64,000 bases of DNA from Perognathus longimembris pacificus. Lineage: Eukaryota > Chordata > Mammalia > Rodentia > Heteromyidae. Positions within the stretch are counted from its first letter, which is position 1. Each line of letters opens with the position of its first letter. This document shows, piece by piece, positions 31,711-43,249 of the stretch. Position numbers and translations under genes: made by a program. The DNA is taken from positions 19,560,735 through 19,624,734 of the forward strand of contig NC_063170.1 in assembly GCF_023159225.1 (NCBI RefSeq), read 5' to 3'. The notes under the pieces were generated by a model, which saw only the letters and a program-made list of their open reading frames with translations, was not told where the DNA came from and ran no database searches.

Positions 31711-31930
31711 GCTCCCTTCCCCTTCCCCTCCCCTTCCCCTCCCTCTCCCCTCCCCTCCCCTTCCTCTTCCCCTTCCCCCTCCCCTCTCCTCCCCTCCCCC
31801 TTCCCCTTCTCTATCCCCTCCCCTTCCCCCTCCCCTCCCCTCCCCCTACCCCCTCCCCTCCCCTCCCCCTTCCCCCTCCCCTCCCTGCCCTCCCCTCCCC
31901 TCCCCTCCCCTCCCCTCCCCCCCTCCCTTC
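31711..31930. repeat. (CCCCT)n-like homopyrimidine tract
   Basis: About 220 bases are almost wholly C and T in CCCCT/CCCCTT units. The other strand is G-rich and could form triplex or quadruplex DNA. In the transcript it is a pyrimidine tract early in intron 3. Confidence 0.95.
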
Positions 31931-32410
31931 TTGTGTGTTGGTAATGGGGTTTGAATTCTGGGCTTGGACTCTGTCCCTAATGCTCTACCACTTGAGCCAC
32001 AGCATCACTTCCCATTTTCTGGTGGTTGAAGTCTCAAGGGCTGGTTCGAAATCCTCAGGTCTCAGTCTCCTAACTAGCTAGGATTATAGGCCTGAGCCAC
32101 TGTGAGGTAGCCCATACGATTTTTATCTCTAACTTTGGAAAAAGCCAGAAGTGGAGTAGTGGTCAAGTGTAAGAGTACTAGCATTGAGTGAAAGAGCAAC
32201 AGGACTGAGTTCAAGTCACCAACCCCCCTCCCCAAAGGTATTGTACTTATAAAATGATTTGTTCAACTGAAGTCCATCTGTATGACTACTTAAAATGAAA
32301 AAAAATACTTTCATCCTTAAAAAAAATTTCTGTAAGAATGAATAGACTGTAATTGGTCTAAAACTAGGTCTCCTGTTTCCTTAAATTACTGTCACCCGCT
32401 GTTCACAATT

Positions 32411-32622
32411 TTTTTTCTTTTTCTTTTGGCCAGTTGTGGGGGTTGAACTCAGGGCCTGGGCACTGTCCCTGAGCTTCTTTTACTCAAGGCTTTTGCTCTA
32501 CCACTTGAGCCACACCTCCACTTCTGGCTTTATTTTCTGTTTACATGGCACTGAGGAATCCAACCCAGGGCTTCATACTTGCTAGGCAAGTACTCTAGCA
32601 CTAAGCCACATTCTCAGCACCC
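32411..32622 (-). mobile_element. IDL-Geo SINE
   Basis: Antisense copy in intron 3, ~175 bases before exon 4. Confidence 0.85.
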
Positions 32623-32795
32623 AGCAAGTTAGCTTTTCCAGATTAGGATTTCTCCAAGACTGTTCAATTTATTTTCAAAGAACTGATTTTGATAAATAGT
32701 ATGCAGTATGAAATTGTTCTTTAATGTTCTGATAAACTCTGCTTTATTTGTGTGAGGTAATAGTGCTAATAGCAATTCATTTTTTATTTTTAAAG

Positions 32796-32894
32796 ACACA
32801 GTTTCTGATTCAGGAGTGTGCGTCGCTGATTACAAAGCCAAATTTTATCTCGACATTGTCATATGCCATTGATAATCCATTGCACTACCAGAAG
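32796..32894 (+). CDS. Cnot1: Cnot1 exon 4: residues 71-103
   Basis: TTTAAAG|ACACAG to CAGAAG|GTTGGT, 33 codons, phase 0. The donor is weaker than its neighbours (GTTGGT). It encodes [17 protein letters not shown] and onward. Intron 4 (455 nt) holds a B1-like antisense remnant at 32955-33040 and otherwise unique DNA. Confidence 0.96.
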
Positions 32895-33349
32895 GTTGGT
32901 ACTATTTTTTTTTTAAATCTAACTAGTCCTAAGAATGTGATGTTACTCTTTAGTTTTTGAGACAGAGTCTTGTTAATTTGGTCAAGTAGGCTTCAAACTC
33001 TTTCTCCTGCTTCAGACTCCCAAGTGCTGAGTTAAAGGTGTTTGCCAGTAATTTGTCTAGAAAATCATCTCCCTCTCTTAATGAAAGTAATGTCTTAGTT
33101 TGAAAATTTTCAATAGTTACTTTGGAATCTTTTTGTAGCATTCTAACAAATGAAGGCAGTTAATTTGATAATAGTAGACTCATAACAGATCATGTGAAAG
33201 CTTAAGTTTGTTAGTAGTTTAGGATATGTCATATTGCTTCTAGTAGCACTACATGATTATGTTGCTTAACATATACTGTCATGATTGGGTATAGTGATCT
33301 TAAAAACTTCTTAAACCATTGTTTTAAAATATAATTTGGTTTGTTTTAG

Positions 33350-33418
33350 AGTTTAAAGCCTGCACCTCACTTGTTTGCCCAGCTGAGTAAAGTTCTCAAA
33401 TTAAGCAAAGTACAAGAG
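33350..33418 (+). CDS. Cnot1: Cnot1 exon 5: residues 104-126
   Basis: GTTTTAG|AGTTTA to CAAGAG|GTAAGT, 23 codons, phase 0. The smallest coding exon except exon 6. It is followed by an intron of only 83 nt, the shortest in the window, so exons 5 and 6 are probably recognised together. Confidence 0.96.
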
Positions 33419-33501
33419 GTAAGTGGTTTAAGAAAAGAGTTGTAGGTTTAGAGCTATTAATAATCACCTGACTTGGGTTAATGAAATACTTCTTATTTCA
33501 G

Positions 33502-33556
33502 GTAATTTTTGGCCTTGCCCTCTTGAATTCTTCCAGCTCAGATCTCCGAGGTTTTG
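33502..33556 (+). CDS. Cnot1: Cnot1 exon 6: residues 127-145 (part)
   Basis: TTTCAG|GTAATT to GTTTTG|GTAAGT. 55 nt, ending after the first base of the Ala145 codon. It encodes VIFGLALLNSSSSDLRGF. Intron 6 (764 nt) holds an antisense IDL-Geo (33597-33790) and a B1-like antisense fragment (34040-34165). Confidence 0.96.
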
Positions 33557-33596
33557 GTAAGTAATTTTTCCCCAAGAATAAGATTAATCCTAAGAT

Positions 33597-33790
33597 TTTT
33601 TTTTTGGCCAGTCCTGGAGCTTGAACTGGGCATTGTCCCTGAGCCTCTCTGTGCTCAAGACTAGCACTCTACTACTTGAGCCACAGCACCACTTCTGGCC
33701 TTTTCTGTATATGTGGTACTAAGGAATTGAATCCAGGGCTTCTTGCATGCTAGGCAAGCACTCTTATCACTATGCCACATTCCCAGCCCC
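33597..33790 (-). mobile_element. IDL-Geo SINE
   Basis: Antisense copy starting about 40 bases after the exon 6 donor. Confidence 0.88.
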
Positions 33791-34320
33791 CTATTTTTTT
33801 TCTTTTAATACCACAACACAAAATGTAGTCTGATATTTCTGTGTTTCCTTTTTCGGGGGAGGGGAGGAGGTGTTTAGAGAAAGATTTAAAGTTTTGCACT
33901 CTCCCAAGCCAGCCACACTGTAACCATATATTTTTGTAGTGTTGCCCATATTTACATTGTTATATAACTGATCTTAATCTTTTCACCCTGTAAAACACCC
34001 CTTCAAGCAGCTGCTGGCAGTCTCTGCTCCTCTCCCCATTTTTTTTGTTTTCAGGGGTAGGTAGTCGGTGATAGGTGCTTGCTATATAGCCCTTGTTGGC
34101 CTCAAATTCAGCAACCTCCTAACTTCTGAACACTGACAGAATAGGCATGTGGGACTATATTTGGCTCAGTCTTTTTGTACCTTTGAAGTATACCTATAAA
34201 TGTATTAGCTCACTTGTGACTTGTGAAGGAAAAGGCATGACCTCTGTATATAGTAAGAGTATGTATATTTGTATGTAAGTAGTCCGTAAATAACTTGAGT
34301 TTGGTTTACTTGATTTCTAG

Positions 34321-34524
34321 CTGCCCAGTTTATCAAACAGAAGCTTCCAGATCTTCTGCGTTCTTACATAGACGCAGACGTCAGTGGAAATCAAGAAGGT
34401 GGCTTCCAAGACATAGCAATAGAGGTCCTACACCTCCTCCTCTCCCATCTCCTTTTTGGGCAGAAGGGAGCCTTTGGAGTTGGACAGGAACAGATAGACG
34501 CTTTTCTTAAGACTCTGCGCAGAG
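34321..34524 (+). CDS. Cnot1: Cnot1 exon 7: residues 145-213 (part)
   Basis: TTTCTAG|CTGCCC to CAGAG|GTAAGA. 204 nt. It contains two LXXLL motifs, LPDLL (153-157) and LHLLL (181-185), of the kind through which CNOT1 has been reported to contact nuclear receptors. Another frame is open for 71 codons across the exon but is not the product. Intron 7 (1,968 nt) is nearly filled by antisense SINEs at 34596, 35104, 35326 and 35893, plus a sense copy at 35560. Confidence 0.97.
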
Positions 34525-34595
34525 GTAAGAAATTCTTTTTAACATCTGATATCACAGATACCAGAATGTTAGCGTATTAGCAAAGACAAATTTAC

Positions 34596-34803
34596 TTTTT
34601 TTTTTTTTTTTGCCAGTCCTGGGGCTTGAACTCAGGGCCTGAGCACTGTCCCTGGCTTCTTTTTCCTCAAGGCTAGCACTCTGCTAACTTGAGCCACAGC
34701 ACCACTTCTGGCCTTTTCTATATATGTGGTGCTGAGAAATCAAACCTAGGGCTTCATGTTTACGAGGCAAGTACTCTTGCCAGTAGGCCATATTCCTAGC
34801 CCC
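34596..34803 (-). mobile_element. IDL-Geo SINE
   Basis: Antisense copy in intron 7. Confidence 0.9.
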
Positions 34804-35103
34804 TACTTGTTTATTTTCTTAATTCTATAGAGATTTTTAAAAGTAAAATATGAAAGTGATAAAGCTCTGATAAATATAAGACAAACCTAACTTGATCAGT
34901 AATCTTTGCTATGGAATTAGAATCCAGATAAAACTTGAAATATTTTCCATAGTCTTTTTTTTTTTTTCCTCCCTTAGGGAGACTACTTTGTAGGGTCCAG
35001 GCTATTAGTTTAGAAAGTTGGTCACATTTGTTACATGTTACATTGCTTCCTTAATGTGGGCATTGTAATGACAAGGTAAATTATTTTGGAGCAAAATCTA
35101 TTC

Positions 35104-35315
35104 TTTTTTTTTTTTTTTTCTTTTTGCTAGTCCTAGGGCTTGAACTCTGGGCATATGCACTGTCCCTGGCTTCTTTCTGCTCAAGGCTAGCACTCTACCA
35201 CTTGAGCCACAGAGCCACTTCTGGCTTTTTATGTTTATGTGGTGCTGAGAAATTGAACCCAGTGCTTCATGCATGCTAGACAAGCACTCTACTACAAAGC
35301 CTCATTTCCAGCCCC
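35104..35315 (-). mobile_element. IDL-Geo SINE
   Basis: Antisense, diverged. It abuts the next copy. Confidence 0.88.
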
Positions 35316-35325
35316 CATAGGTAAT

Positions 35326-35533
35326 TTTTTTTTTTTTTTTTGGCCAGTCCTGGGCCTTGGACTCCGGGCCTGAGCACTGTCCCTGGCTTCTTCCCACTCA
35401 AGGCTAGCACTCCGCCACTTGAGCCACAGCGCCGCTTCTGGCCGTTTTCTGTATATGTGGTGCTGGGGAATCGAACCTAGGGCCTTGTGTATCAGAGGCA
35501 GGCACTCTTGCCACTAGGCTATATCCCCAGCCC
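35326..35533 (-). mobile_element. IDL-Geo SINE, young-looking
   Basis: Antisense, near consensus. AGGTAATTTTTTTT is on both sides. Confidence 0.92.
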
Positions 35534-35559
35534 AGGTAATTTTTTTTTGTGACATAAAA

Positions 35560-35750
35560 ATTTAAGTTCTGTCGGGTGGCTCACACCTGTAATCCTAGAT
35601 ACTCGGAAGGCTAAGTTCTCAGGCAGTTCAAAGCCAGCCCAGGCAGGAAAGTCTGTGATTTGCATCTTCTAATAATCACCAGAAAACTGGAAGTGAAGGT
35701 GTGGCTCAAAGTGGAACAGTGCCCAGTTCAGGCCCCATGACCAGGGGGGA
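35560..35750 (+). mobile_element. 7SL/B1-headed SINE
   Basis: Sense copy with a shortened right monomer. Confidence 0.75.
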
Positions 35751-35892
35751 AAAGTTCAAATTCTAGTAAAGTCATAATGTGGGCTAGTTGACTGGGGAAA
35801 TTAGATAAACTTTATTCTGAATTTTAATTGTTGGAAGAGTTGGTTTTGGAAGACTTTGTCTTTTGTGGGGTTTTTGATTGTTTGTTTTTGTT

Positions 35893-36328
35893 TTTGCCCG
35901 TCATAGGGCTTGGACTCAGGGCATGAGCATTATCCCTGGCTTCTTTTTTTTAATATTAATTAATTTAGTTTTTAATTATTTGGCCAGTCCTGGGGCTTGG
36001 ACCCAGGGCCTGAGCACTGTCCCTGGCTTCTTTTTGCTTAAGGCTGGCCCTCTGCCACTTGAGCCCCAGCACCACCTCTGGCTTTTTCTATATATGTGGT
36101 GCTGAGGAATCGAACCCAGGGCCTCATGTATAGGAAGCAAGCACTCTTCCCACTAGGCCATATTCCCAGCCCCTCCATCGCTTCTTTTTGATCAAGGCTA
36201 GCACTCTACCACTTGAGCCACAGCGCCCAATTCTAGCCTTTTCTGTGTATGTAGTGCTGAGGAATTGAACCCAGCACTTCATGCATGCTTAGGCAAGCAC
36301 TCTACCACTAAGCCACATTCCCAGCCCT
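35893..36328 (-). mobile_element. IDL-Geo SINE split by another IDL-Geo
   Basis: The outer antisense copy is interrupted after 'CCCTGGCTTCTTTTTT'. The inner element spans about 35950-36173. Confidence 0.85.
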
Positions 36329-36492
36329 TATGTTGTTTTTTTTGGGTTTTGTTTTTTGTTTTTAAAGTTCTCAGTGAAGCTGAGGCTCTCCCGTGGCAGG
36401 CAAGTTCTCTTCCACTGAAGTCACTGAGTTAAACCCTAAGCCCCTGGTGGTTTTTAATCTGTATAGCAATTGTGTCCTTTTTCTTCCCTCAG

Positions 36493-36661
36493 ATTTTCCC
36501 CAAGAACGCTGTCCTGTGGTGCTTGCACCACTTTTATATCCTGAAAAACGGGACATTCTAATGGACAGGATCCTGCCTGATTCTGGAGGGGTAGCTAAAA
36601 CCATGATGGAGAGCTCTTTGGCTGATTTCATGCAAGAAGTAGGCTACGGTTTTTGTGCAAG
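36493..36661 (+). CDS. Cnot1: Cnot1 exon 8: residues 213-269 (part)
   Basis: CCCTCAG|ATTTTC to GCAAG|GTTAGT. 169 nt. It encodes [20 protein letters not shown] and onward, with the third LXXLL (LAPLL, 223-227). Intron 8 (1,243 nt) is mostly unique DNA with one sense 7SL-type SINE. Confidence 0.97.
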
Positions 36662-37533
36662 GTTAGTAATAAAACATGTTAAACTTCCGATTATTCTTGT
36701 GGTAAACAATATGTAATTCTTTAAAACAATTTTTGTTTCTATATTTTAATTTTCCACATACTAGTGTTGGTGTCAGCTGTAAACATCCTGAGATGGTTAA
36801 ATTTCTGTGTTTCTTGACCACTTTCTCAAATTAGGAATTAAATCTTTAGCCTAGTTACTAAGATAGGCATAATTTAGCTTTTGGGGAAGAAGATAGGTTT
36901 AGAACTTAGTATCATTTTATACTTAGTGTCTGTTTTTACTTTCCTATACCCTACCCTCAATATCCTCACTATACTTTCCTGTCTTTCCTTTTCTGCTTCA
37001 CTATATGACCTTCCAAATAGAGCAATGAAGGCACTGAGAGGTAAAGTGTGAGTTGACCTGTTGTAGTTATGGTATGACTCAGCCTGTTAGATATTTGTTA
37101 CCTGCTAGTCATCAAAAGAAGACGTAAAAAGAAAAAGACCCTGAAAACCATTAGTAGCTGCACTTGTGTCTGATGTAATGGATTAATTTATTTTCTCTGG
37201 GTATATAATTAAAGGCATTAATTTGCTTTGCTTTGGGTTTAAATGTAATTTGTAGTGCTTTAAAAGCTAAGTCCCTTCCCACTTACATATCAAAAAGTTT
37301 ATTCGTGAGACCCTCATGCAGCATTCACTTAAGTTAGTTTTAGATAGAAAGTGGAAAAGTATGCATTTTCAAGATTTTAGTCAAACTAATCTTGTGTAAA
37401 AAGAAACTTGATTCACTGTGAGAATTGAATATACTTTTGTTTCATTGGGGGGGATGTGTCATTGGTTTCATTTTTCTGCCTTCCTTTGTATTTTGTACTT
37501 TTTTTTCCCCCCTTCTATTCAAGTGGGTAATTT

Positions 37534-37772
37534 TGCCAGGCACAGGTGGCTGACACCTGTAATCTTAGCTACTCAGGAGGCTGAGATCTTAGGATCACAG
37601 TTTGAAGCCAGCCCAAGCAGAAAGTCTGTAAGACTCTTATCACCAATAAATCTACTCAGAAAAAGCCACGAGTGACCCTTTGGCCCAAGTGGTAGAGTGC
37701 TAATCTTGAGCACAAACAGGCTCAGGGATATTGCCCAGGCCCTGAGCTCAAAGCCCTAGGACTGGGGGAAAA
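37534..37772 (+). mobile_element. 7SL/B1-headed SINE
   Basis: Complete sense copy flanked by TTCAAGTGG(G/A)TAATTTT. Confidence 0.88.
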
Positions 37773-37904
37773 AATTCAAGTGGATAATTTTTATATTAAT
37801 ATTAAAATTATTTTGGTATTATTAAATATTTTATTATTTGTTAACTTTTTTATCTTGGTATTTGACTGTGGTAGTGTTTTTGAAAAATAGTATTTTTGTT
37901 TCAG

Positions 37905-38031
37905 TATTGAAGAATGTCGGAATATAATCATGCAGTTCGGTGTTCGGGAGGTCACAGCTGCCCAGGTTGCCAGGGTTTTGGGAATGATGGCTCGAACTCA
38001 TTCAGGATTAACAGATGGTATTCCGTTACAG
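37905..38031 (+). CDS. Cnot1: Cnot1 exon 9: residues 269-311
   Basis: TTTCAG|TATTGA to TTACAG|GTCTGT. 127 nt, ending in phase 0. It encodes [20 protein letters not shown] and onward. Intron 9 is only 97 nt. Confidence 0.97.
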
Positions 38032-38128
38032 GTCTGTTGAATTCAGCCATTTTACAAAATTAATGATTGTCATATCAGCCAGAGCCAACACATTAGATGG
38101 TTGGATTTATTTTATGTTTGACTTTTAG

Positions 38129-38239
38129 AGTATCTCTGCTCCTGGCAGTGGAATCTGGAGTGATGGAAAAGATAAAAGTGATGGAGCACAGGCGCACACA
38201 TGGAACGTGGAAGTCTTGATTGATGTTCTTAAGGAACTG
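38129..38239 (+). CDS. Cnot1: Cnot1 exon 10: residues 312-348
   Basis: CTTTTAG|AGTATC to GAACTG|GTAAGT, 37 codons, phase 0. It encodes a Ser/Gly/Asp-rich loop ([19 protein letters not shown]) then a helix ([14 protein letters not shown]). Intron 10 (1,361 nt) has a sense 7SL-type head (38812-38920) broken by an antisense IDL-Geo, then B1-like scraps (39140-39345). Confidence 0.97.
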
Positions 38240-38811
38240 GTAAGTTCATGCAATCCTATTTTTAAATCATGTATGTATCCAAAACAAAAGCTTTTATAAG
38301 TCATATGCCCAGCCAACTAAGAGCAACAGTGTTTTGTAATTCCCCATCTTATTGGCCTTAAAAACAATGAAGCATCAGGCTAGTTAGATATGTAAAACAG
38401 TATAGAATCAAATACAAGAGTCTTACTGGGGTGTTGCTTACAATTTTGACTAGTACTGCTGAGGTGAATTGTGAGATATGTGAGGTATTTTTTGGGATGA
38501 GATGAGCTTATTTGTTTAGAAAGTAATGATGAAAAGAAGGGAGTTATGAATGTATGGTGGATAAAAGAACGTTCTACCCAACAAAAGTTCTATGGTGCCA
38601 GGGGATAATAAAAGTTCACATTTATTTTGACTGCTTCCATGTTCAGATATCTACAGCTAAGTAATGGTCCCCAGTAAGTGAAGCACTTCTATTGAATGAT
38701 CAAATACATACAATGAAAATTTCTGATTTCAAAAGGGATTGGTAAACTTTAGAAGAGGATAGTACATTGACTTTTAAATCTTCACTCTTGTTGAAGAAAC
38801 AGAATGTGACA

Positions 38812-39140
38812 TTAAGGCAGGTGCTGGTGACTCACACCTGTAATTCTAGCTACTCTTGAAGGCCAAGATCTGGAAATTGCATTTCAAAACCAGCCCCGGC
38901 AGTAAAGTCCATGAGATTCTTCTTCTTCTTTTTTTTTTTTTTTTTTGCCAGTCCTGGGCCTTGGACTCAGAGCCTGAGCACTGTCCCTGGCTTCTTTTTG
39001 CTCAAGGCTAGCACTCTGCTAACTTGAGCCACAGCACCACTTCTGGCCTTTTCTATATATGTGGTGCTGGGGAATCGAACCCAGGGCTTCATGTGTATGA
39101 GGCGAGCACTCTTGCCACTAGGCCATATTCCCAGCCCCCA
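38812..39140 (-). mobile_element. IDL-Geo SINE inside a 7SL-type SINE head
   Basis: The antisense IDL-Geo at 38927-39138 follows the sense left half at 38812-38920. The right half of the host is reduced to 'CAATTGTAACTTC'. Confidence 0.82.
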
Positions 39141-39600
39141 ATTGTAACTTCTTAAGCCAGCGTTGGCTACATAGAAAGTGACAGACCAGCCTGAGCAAGG
39201 TACTCAGAAAAAAATAAAAATTAAAAATTTACATGTGTGAGCTCTGGGATGGTAGCTCAGTGTAAAGGCTGGTCTCAGACCTATATGGTCCTCCTGCCTT
39301 AGCTTCCCAAGTGCTGGGATTATACGTGTACAGTACTCTAGTCTTGAAACCTTAAAAAGAGCCTTGGTGATGTCTCTTCTCTTTTTAATATTAAGGTAGA
39401 GGTGAGTAAAGGGCTAAATGGTCTGTGTCTGTCTGTTTGGAGCTAGGACTAGGGTCTCTTGCATAGTAAGATAGCTCTACCACATAGCTACTCTCCAGCC
39501 AAGTTCGAAGTCTGTTTGAAATTTACTTTTAGACTGGCCCTTTGAAAAAAGTGTCATTTGCATACATTTGTTAAACTTTGAAATTCTTTTGTTTTATTAG

Positions 39601-39771
39601 AACCCGAGTTTGAATTTCAAGGAAGTAACTTACGAACTAGACCATCCTGGATTTCAGATTCGTGACAGTAAAGGACTTCATAATGTGGTTTATGGCATTC
39701 AGAGGGGTTTGGGTATGGAAGTGTTCCCTGTAGACTTCATATATAGACCTTGGAAACATGCAGAAGGCCAG
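39601..39771 (+). CDS. Cnot1: Cnot1 exon 11: residues 349-405
   Basis: TTATTAG|AACCCG to GGCCAG|GTAAGT, 57 codons, phase 0. It encodes [20 protein letters not shown] and onward. Intron 11 (800 nt) holds an antisense IDL-Geo (39808-40005), a partial older copy (40005-40104) and a 7SL-type antisense SINE (40265-40460). Confidence 0.97.
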
Positions 39772-39807
39772 GTAAGTAGATGGTGGAAGGGGAGGAAAAG
39801 AAAATTT

Positions 39808-40104
39808 ATTTTTGCCAGTCCTTGGGGCTTGAACTCAGGGCCTGGGCACTTGTCCCTGGCTTCTTTTTCCTCAAGGCTAGCACTTTATCACTTGAGCCAC
39901 ACTGCCACTTCCGAATTTTTCTGTATATGTGGTGCTGAGGAATCAAACCCAGGGCTTCATGTATACGAGGCGAGCACTTTACCACTAGGCCATATTCCCA
40001 GCCCCAGTATTCTACCTCTTGAGTCACAGCACCACTTCCAGCCTTTTCTGTTTATGTGGTGCATGCTAGGCAAGCATTCTACCGCTAAGTCACATTTCTA
40101 GCCC
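39808..40104 (-). mobile_element. IDL-Geo SINE plus a partial copy
   Basis: Antisense, starting 36 bases after the exon 11 donor. The second fragment begins with the mid-element 'CTACCTCTTGAGTCACAG'. Confidence 0.85.
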
Positions 40105-40264
40105 TTGACTGAAACTTTTATTAAGGCAAATTAAGGCAAGTCAAATGTTATTGAGTGTGTGTATTTAGAGTTTATTCCTCAAAGGAATGGGACTAACAGA
40201 CCTAGCTTAATGATTGTAAGATAATCTCTTCCTTCTGAATTGCTTGGCTTTCCAAGTACAGATT

Positions 40265-40460
40265 ATTCTGTATGTGTCCTGGGGTTGTACTCAGGGCCTG
40301 AGTACTATCTATTCATGAGCTATTGTGCCACAGCTCCACTTCTAGCCTTTGGTGGTTAATTGGAGATAAGAGTCTCATGGACTTATTGCTTGGGCAAGCT
40401 TCAAACCATGATCTTCAGGTTTTAGCCTCCCAAGTAGCTAGAATGTGAGCTAGTGGAGTA
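40265..40460 (-). mobile_element. 7SL/B1-headed SINE
   Basis: Antisense copy ~110 bases before exon 12. Confidence 0.72.
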
Positions 40461-40571
40461 CAAATGACTGATTTTAAAGGAAAATTATCTTTTAATAATT
40501 GAGATTTGCCTAATAAAAGTGTTTCAAGTTTTTATGGCATCATAATTATTTAACTTTGTTTTTGGTTTCAG

Positions 40572-40699
40572 CTCTCCTTTATTCAACATTCCCTCATAAA
40601 CCCAGAGATCTTCTGTTTCGCTGACTATCCCTGTCACACTGTTGCTACTGATATTCTGAAAGCACCACCAGAGGATGACAATCGAGAAATTGCCACATG
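40572..40699 (+). CDS. Cnot1: Cnot1 exon 12: residues 406-448 (part)
   Basis: GTTTCAG|CTCTCC to CACATG|GTAAGT. 128 nt; Trp448 is split 2+1. It encodes [20 protein letters not shown] and onward. Intron 12 (2,550 nt) holds 7SL-type antisense SINEs (41215-41415, 41455-41705) and IDL-Geo copies at 41741 (-), 42517 (-) and 42823 (+). Bases 40700-41210 are unique DNA. Confidence 0.97.
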
Positions 40700-41214
40700 G
40701 TAAGTAAATACTGTGGATTGGGTTTTCTTTAAGGGATCACCTCTGCTGTTGTAAGTAGAAAATTTAACAGTGAACGTGTACATAGTAGACTTAAGAAACA
40801 GTATTTTTAGTGATCCTTGTTAAGTTTTTATAAAGGATATCGCATCTTTTGTATCTTTTGTAGTAGTGTCTGGTATTACATATTTTCTAACATCAAAAAT
40901 TTGTAACTCAGATATTAGAATGAGATTTGTGCTTCCAACTAAATGTTGACAGCTTTTTCCTTGTATATTTTCTTGCTTTCCATCCTTTCTAAGTTTCCCA
41001 AGAAGGCCAATAGATGAAATAACTTTCAGCTAAATTAACTAGATTGTCTAGGTTCTAGTTCCAAATTTCTGGAGGAATCTGATTCTGGCCAAATATCTAG
41101 ATGAATATTCACCTAGAACTCTTTATCCAGGTATATGAGGTAAGGATAGTGAAAGCACTTCCTTCCATCCTTATTGTAATCATACATGACTCTGGGATAA
41201 GGCATCTATTTCAT

Positions 41215-41705
41215 AATTCCTGGGATTTGAACTCTTGGCCTTGGTGCTGTCCCTGAGGTCTTCAGCTCAAGGCTCTACCACCTGAGCCACAGTGCTACTT
41301 CTGGTTTCCTGGTGGTTAGAGTCTCATAGACTTTCCTTGGCTTTGAACCGGGATCTTCAGATCTCAGCCTCCTGGGTAGCTAGGATTATTGGCGGGAGCC
41401 ACCTGTGCCCAGCAATATTTCATTTTACTTTCTTTTTTGGGGGGAAGGGCAGAGTGTACTGGTCCTGAGGCTTGAACTCTTAGGGCCTAGGCACTGTGTC
41501 CCTAAGCTTTTTCACTTAAAGCTAGCATTCTACCACTGCAGCCGTGCATTCTACCACTGCAGCCACGGCTTCATTACTGGGTTTTTGGTGCTTAATTGGA
41601 GATGCATTTCACAGACTTTCCACTGTCATCCCTGGCTGCCTTTGAATCACACACCTCAGAACTCAGACTCCTGAGCAGCTAGGATTATAGGAGTGAGCCA
41701 CTAAC
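41215..41705 (-). mobile_element. Two 7SL/B1-headed SINEs
   Basis: Antisense copies at 41215-41415 and 41455-41705. The second has an internal 24-bp tandem duplication (41524-41570). Confidence 0.75.
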
Positions 41706-41740
41706 TAGTACATGGCTCATGATGTTTCTTCCCTTTTTTC

Positions 41741-41941
41741 TTTTTTTTTTTTTGCAAGTCCTAGGGCTTGAACTGAGGACCTGGGCACTGTCCCTGAGCT
41801 TCTTTTGCTCAAGGCTAGCACTCTACCACTTGAGCCACAGTGTCACTTCCGGCCTTTTCTGTGTATGTGGTACTGAGGAATTGAACCCAGGGCTTCGTGC
41901 ATGCTAGGCAAGAACTCCACCACTAAGCCACATTCCCAGCC
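41741..41941 (-). mobile_element. IDL-Geo SINE
   Basis: Antisense copy flanked by CATG(ATG)TTTCTTC. Confidence 0.87.
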
Positions 41942-42516
41942 ATGTTTCTTCTTTACTTGTGATTGTAGCCAGCTCTCTAAATTGTTTCCATATCTATAAA
42001 CTATCTGCAAACAGTAAACATTCAAATGAAAAGTGCACCTGTACCACACATATGCAAGCTTTTTCCTAGTTATTCCCAAAGCAATACAGGGTAACAGCAA
42101 CTTAAATGGCATTTACACCACCCATGATGATTATTTGTGTAGGGATGTGTCAAGATTAGACCATTTTATTTGTGTAAGGGACTTTAGAGCATGGTCCTGA
42201 AACCAGTCCCTTATGAATGAGAGGGACAACTGTATACTTTCCCAGGATACTTACTCCATCATTGAACAGAGTAGAGCAGGTTAAAGCAGGATTAAAGACA
42301 TGAGCCAAGAACACTTAGCAATTAATTTTAGAGTTTTGAGTAGTTGTAAACTATGATTTATTTCCATTTTTTCACCCCAGTCATAAAAATCCTTATCTCT
42401 CTGGTAAGGTGGAGCCATGGTTATACAAATGTTCAGTGGTTGTATCCTCTCCATCAGTTATTACCTGTTAATTTGAATTACCTTGGAAATCAGTTTGGAA
42501 ACCTAACAGCATTTTC

Positions 42517-42666
42517 TTTTTTTTTTTTTACTCAAGGCTAGCGCTCTGCCACTTGAGCCACAGTGCCACTTCTGGCTTTCTCTATATGTGTGGTGCTGGG
42601 GAATCGAACCCAGGGCTTCATGTATGCAAGACAAGCACTCTACCGCTAAGCCACATTCCCAGCCCC
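42517..42666 (-). mobile_element. 5'/3'-shortened IDL-Geo SINE
   Basis: The T-tract joins directly to 'CTCAAGGCTAGCGC', so the distal part of the right monomer is gone. TAACAGCATTTT is on both sides. Confidence 0.88.
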
Positions 42667-42822
42667 TTAACAGCATTTTGACCCCACCCCTCACAGTGCT
42701 AGTAACAAGGCTTGATTCCAACACATACAACAAATCAAGTGCTCTACCACCAAACTAAATGAGCCTCAAAAGCATATTGTTATCTTAAAAACAATATTTA
42801 TCTTAAGAAATACCAATAATTT

Positions 42823-43036
42823 GGGGCTGGGAATGTGGCCTAGTGGCAAGAGTGCTTGACTCTTACACATGAAGCCCTGCATTCGATTCCCCAGCACCAC
42901 ATATATAGAAAACGGCCAGAGGTGGCACTGTGGCTCAAGTGGCAGAGTGCTAGCCTTGAGCAAAGAGAAGCCAGGGACAGTGCTCAGGCCCTGAGTCCAA
43001 GGCCCAGGACTGGCAAAAAACAAAACAAACAAAAAC
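42823..43036 (+). mobile_element. IDL-Geo SINE, sense
   Basis: Near-consensus, ending in an AAAC-type tail, ~210 bases before exon 13. Confidence 0.92.
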
Positions 43037-43249
43037 CCTACAATATAAATACTTAAATTCGGTAACAGCAATGTGGTTTGTGCTAATATACTAGTTAGTA
43101 ATCACTTATTTTGACTAGTGGTGTATCTCAGTGGGAAAGTACCAGCATGTATGAAGCCATGGGTTTGATATTCAGAATCCAAAACCTTCAGTTGAGTGTG
43201 ATGTCCTAGTATTTTTATTGAGAGAGCATCTTTCCTTCCTTCTTTTTAG

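Noticed and set aside
32895..33349. U12-type intron at the weak exon 4 donor
   Set aside because: The donor is GTTGGT, not (G/A)TATCCTT, and no U12 branch-point sequence was seen near the acceptor.
36393..36716. 107-codon frame extending through exon 8
   Set aside because: It runs through the acceptor upstream and past the donor. Only the spliced interval 36493-36661 matches CNOT1.
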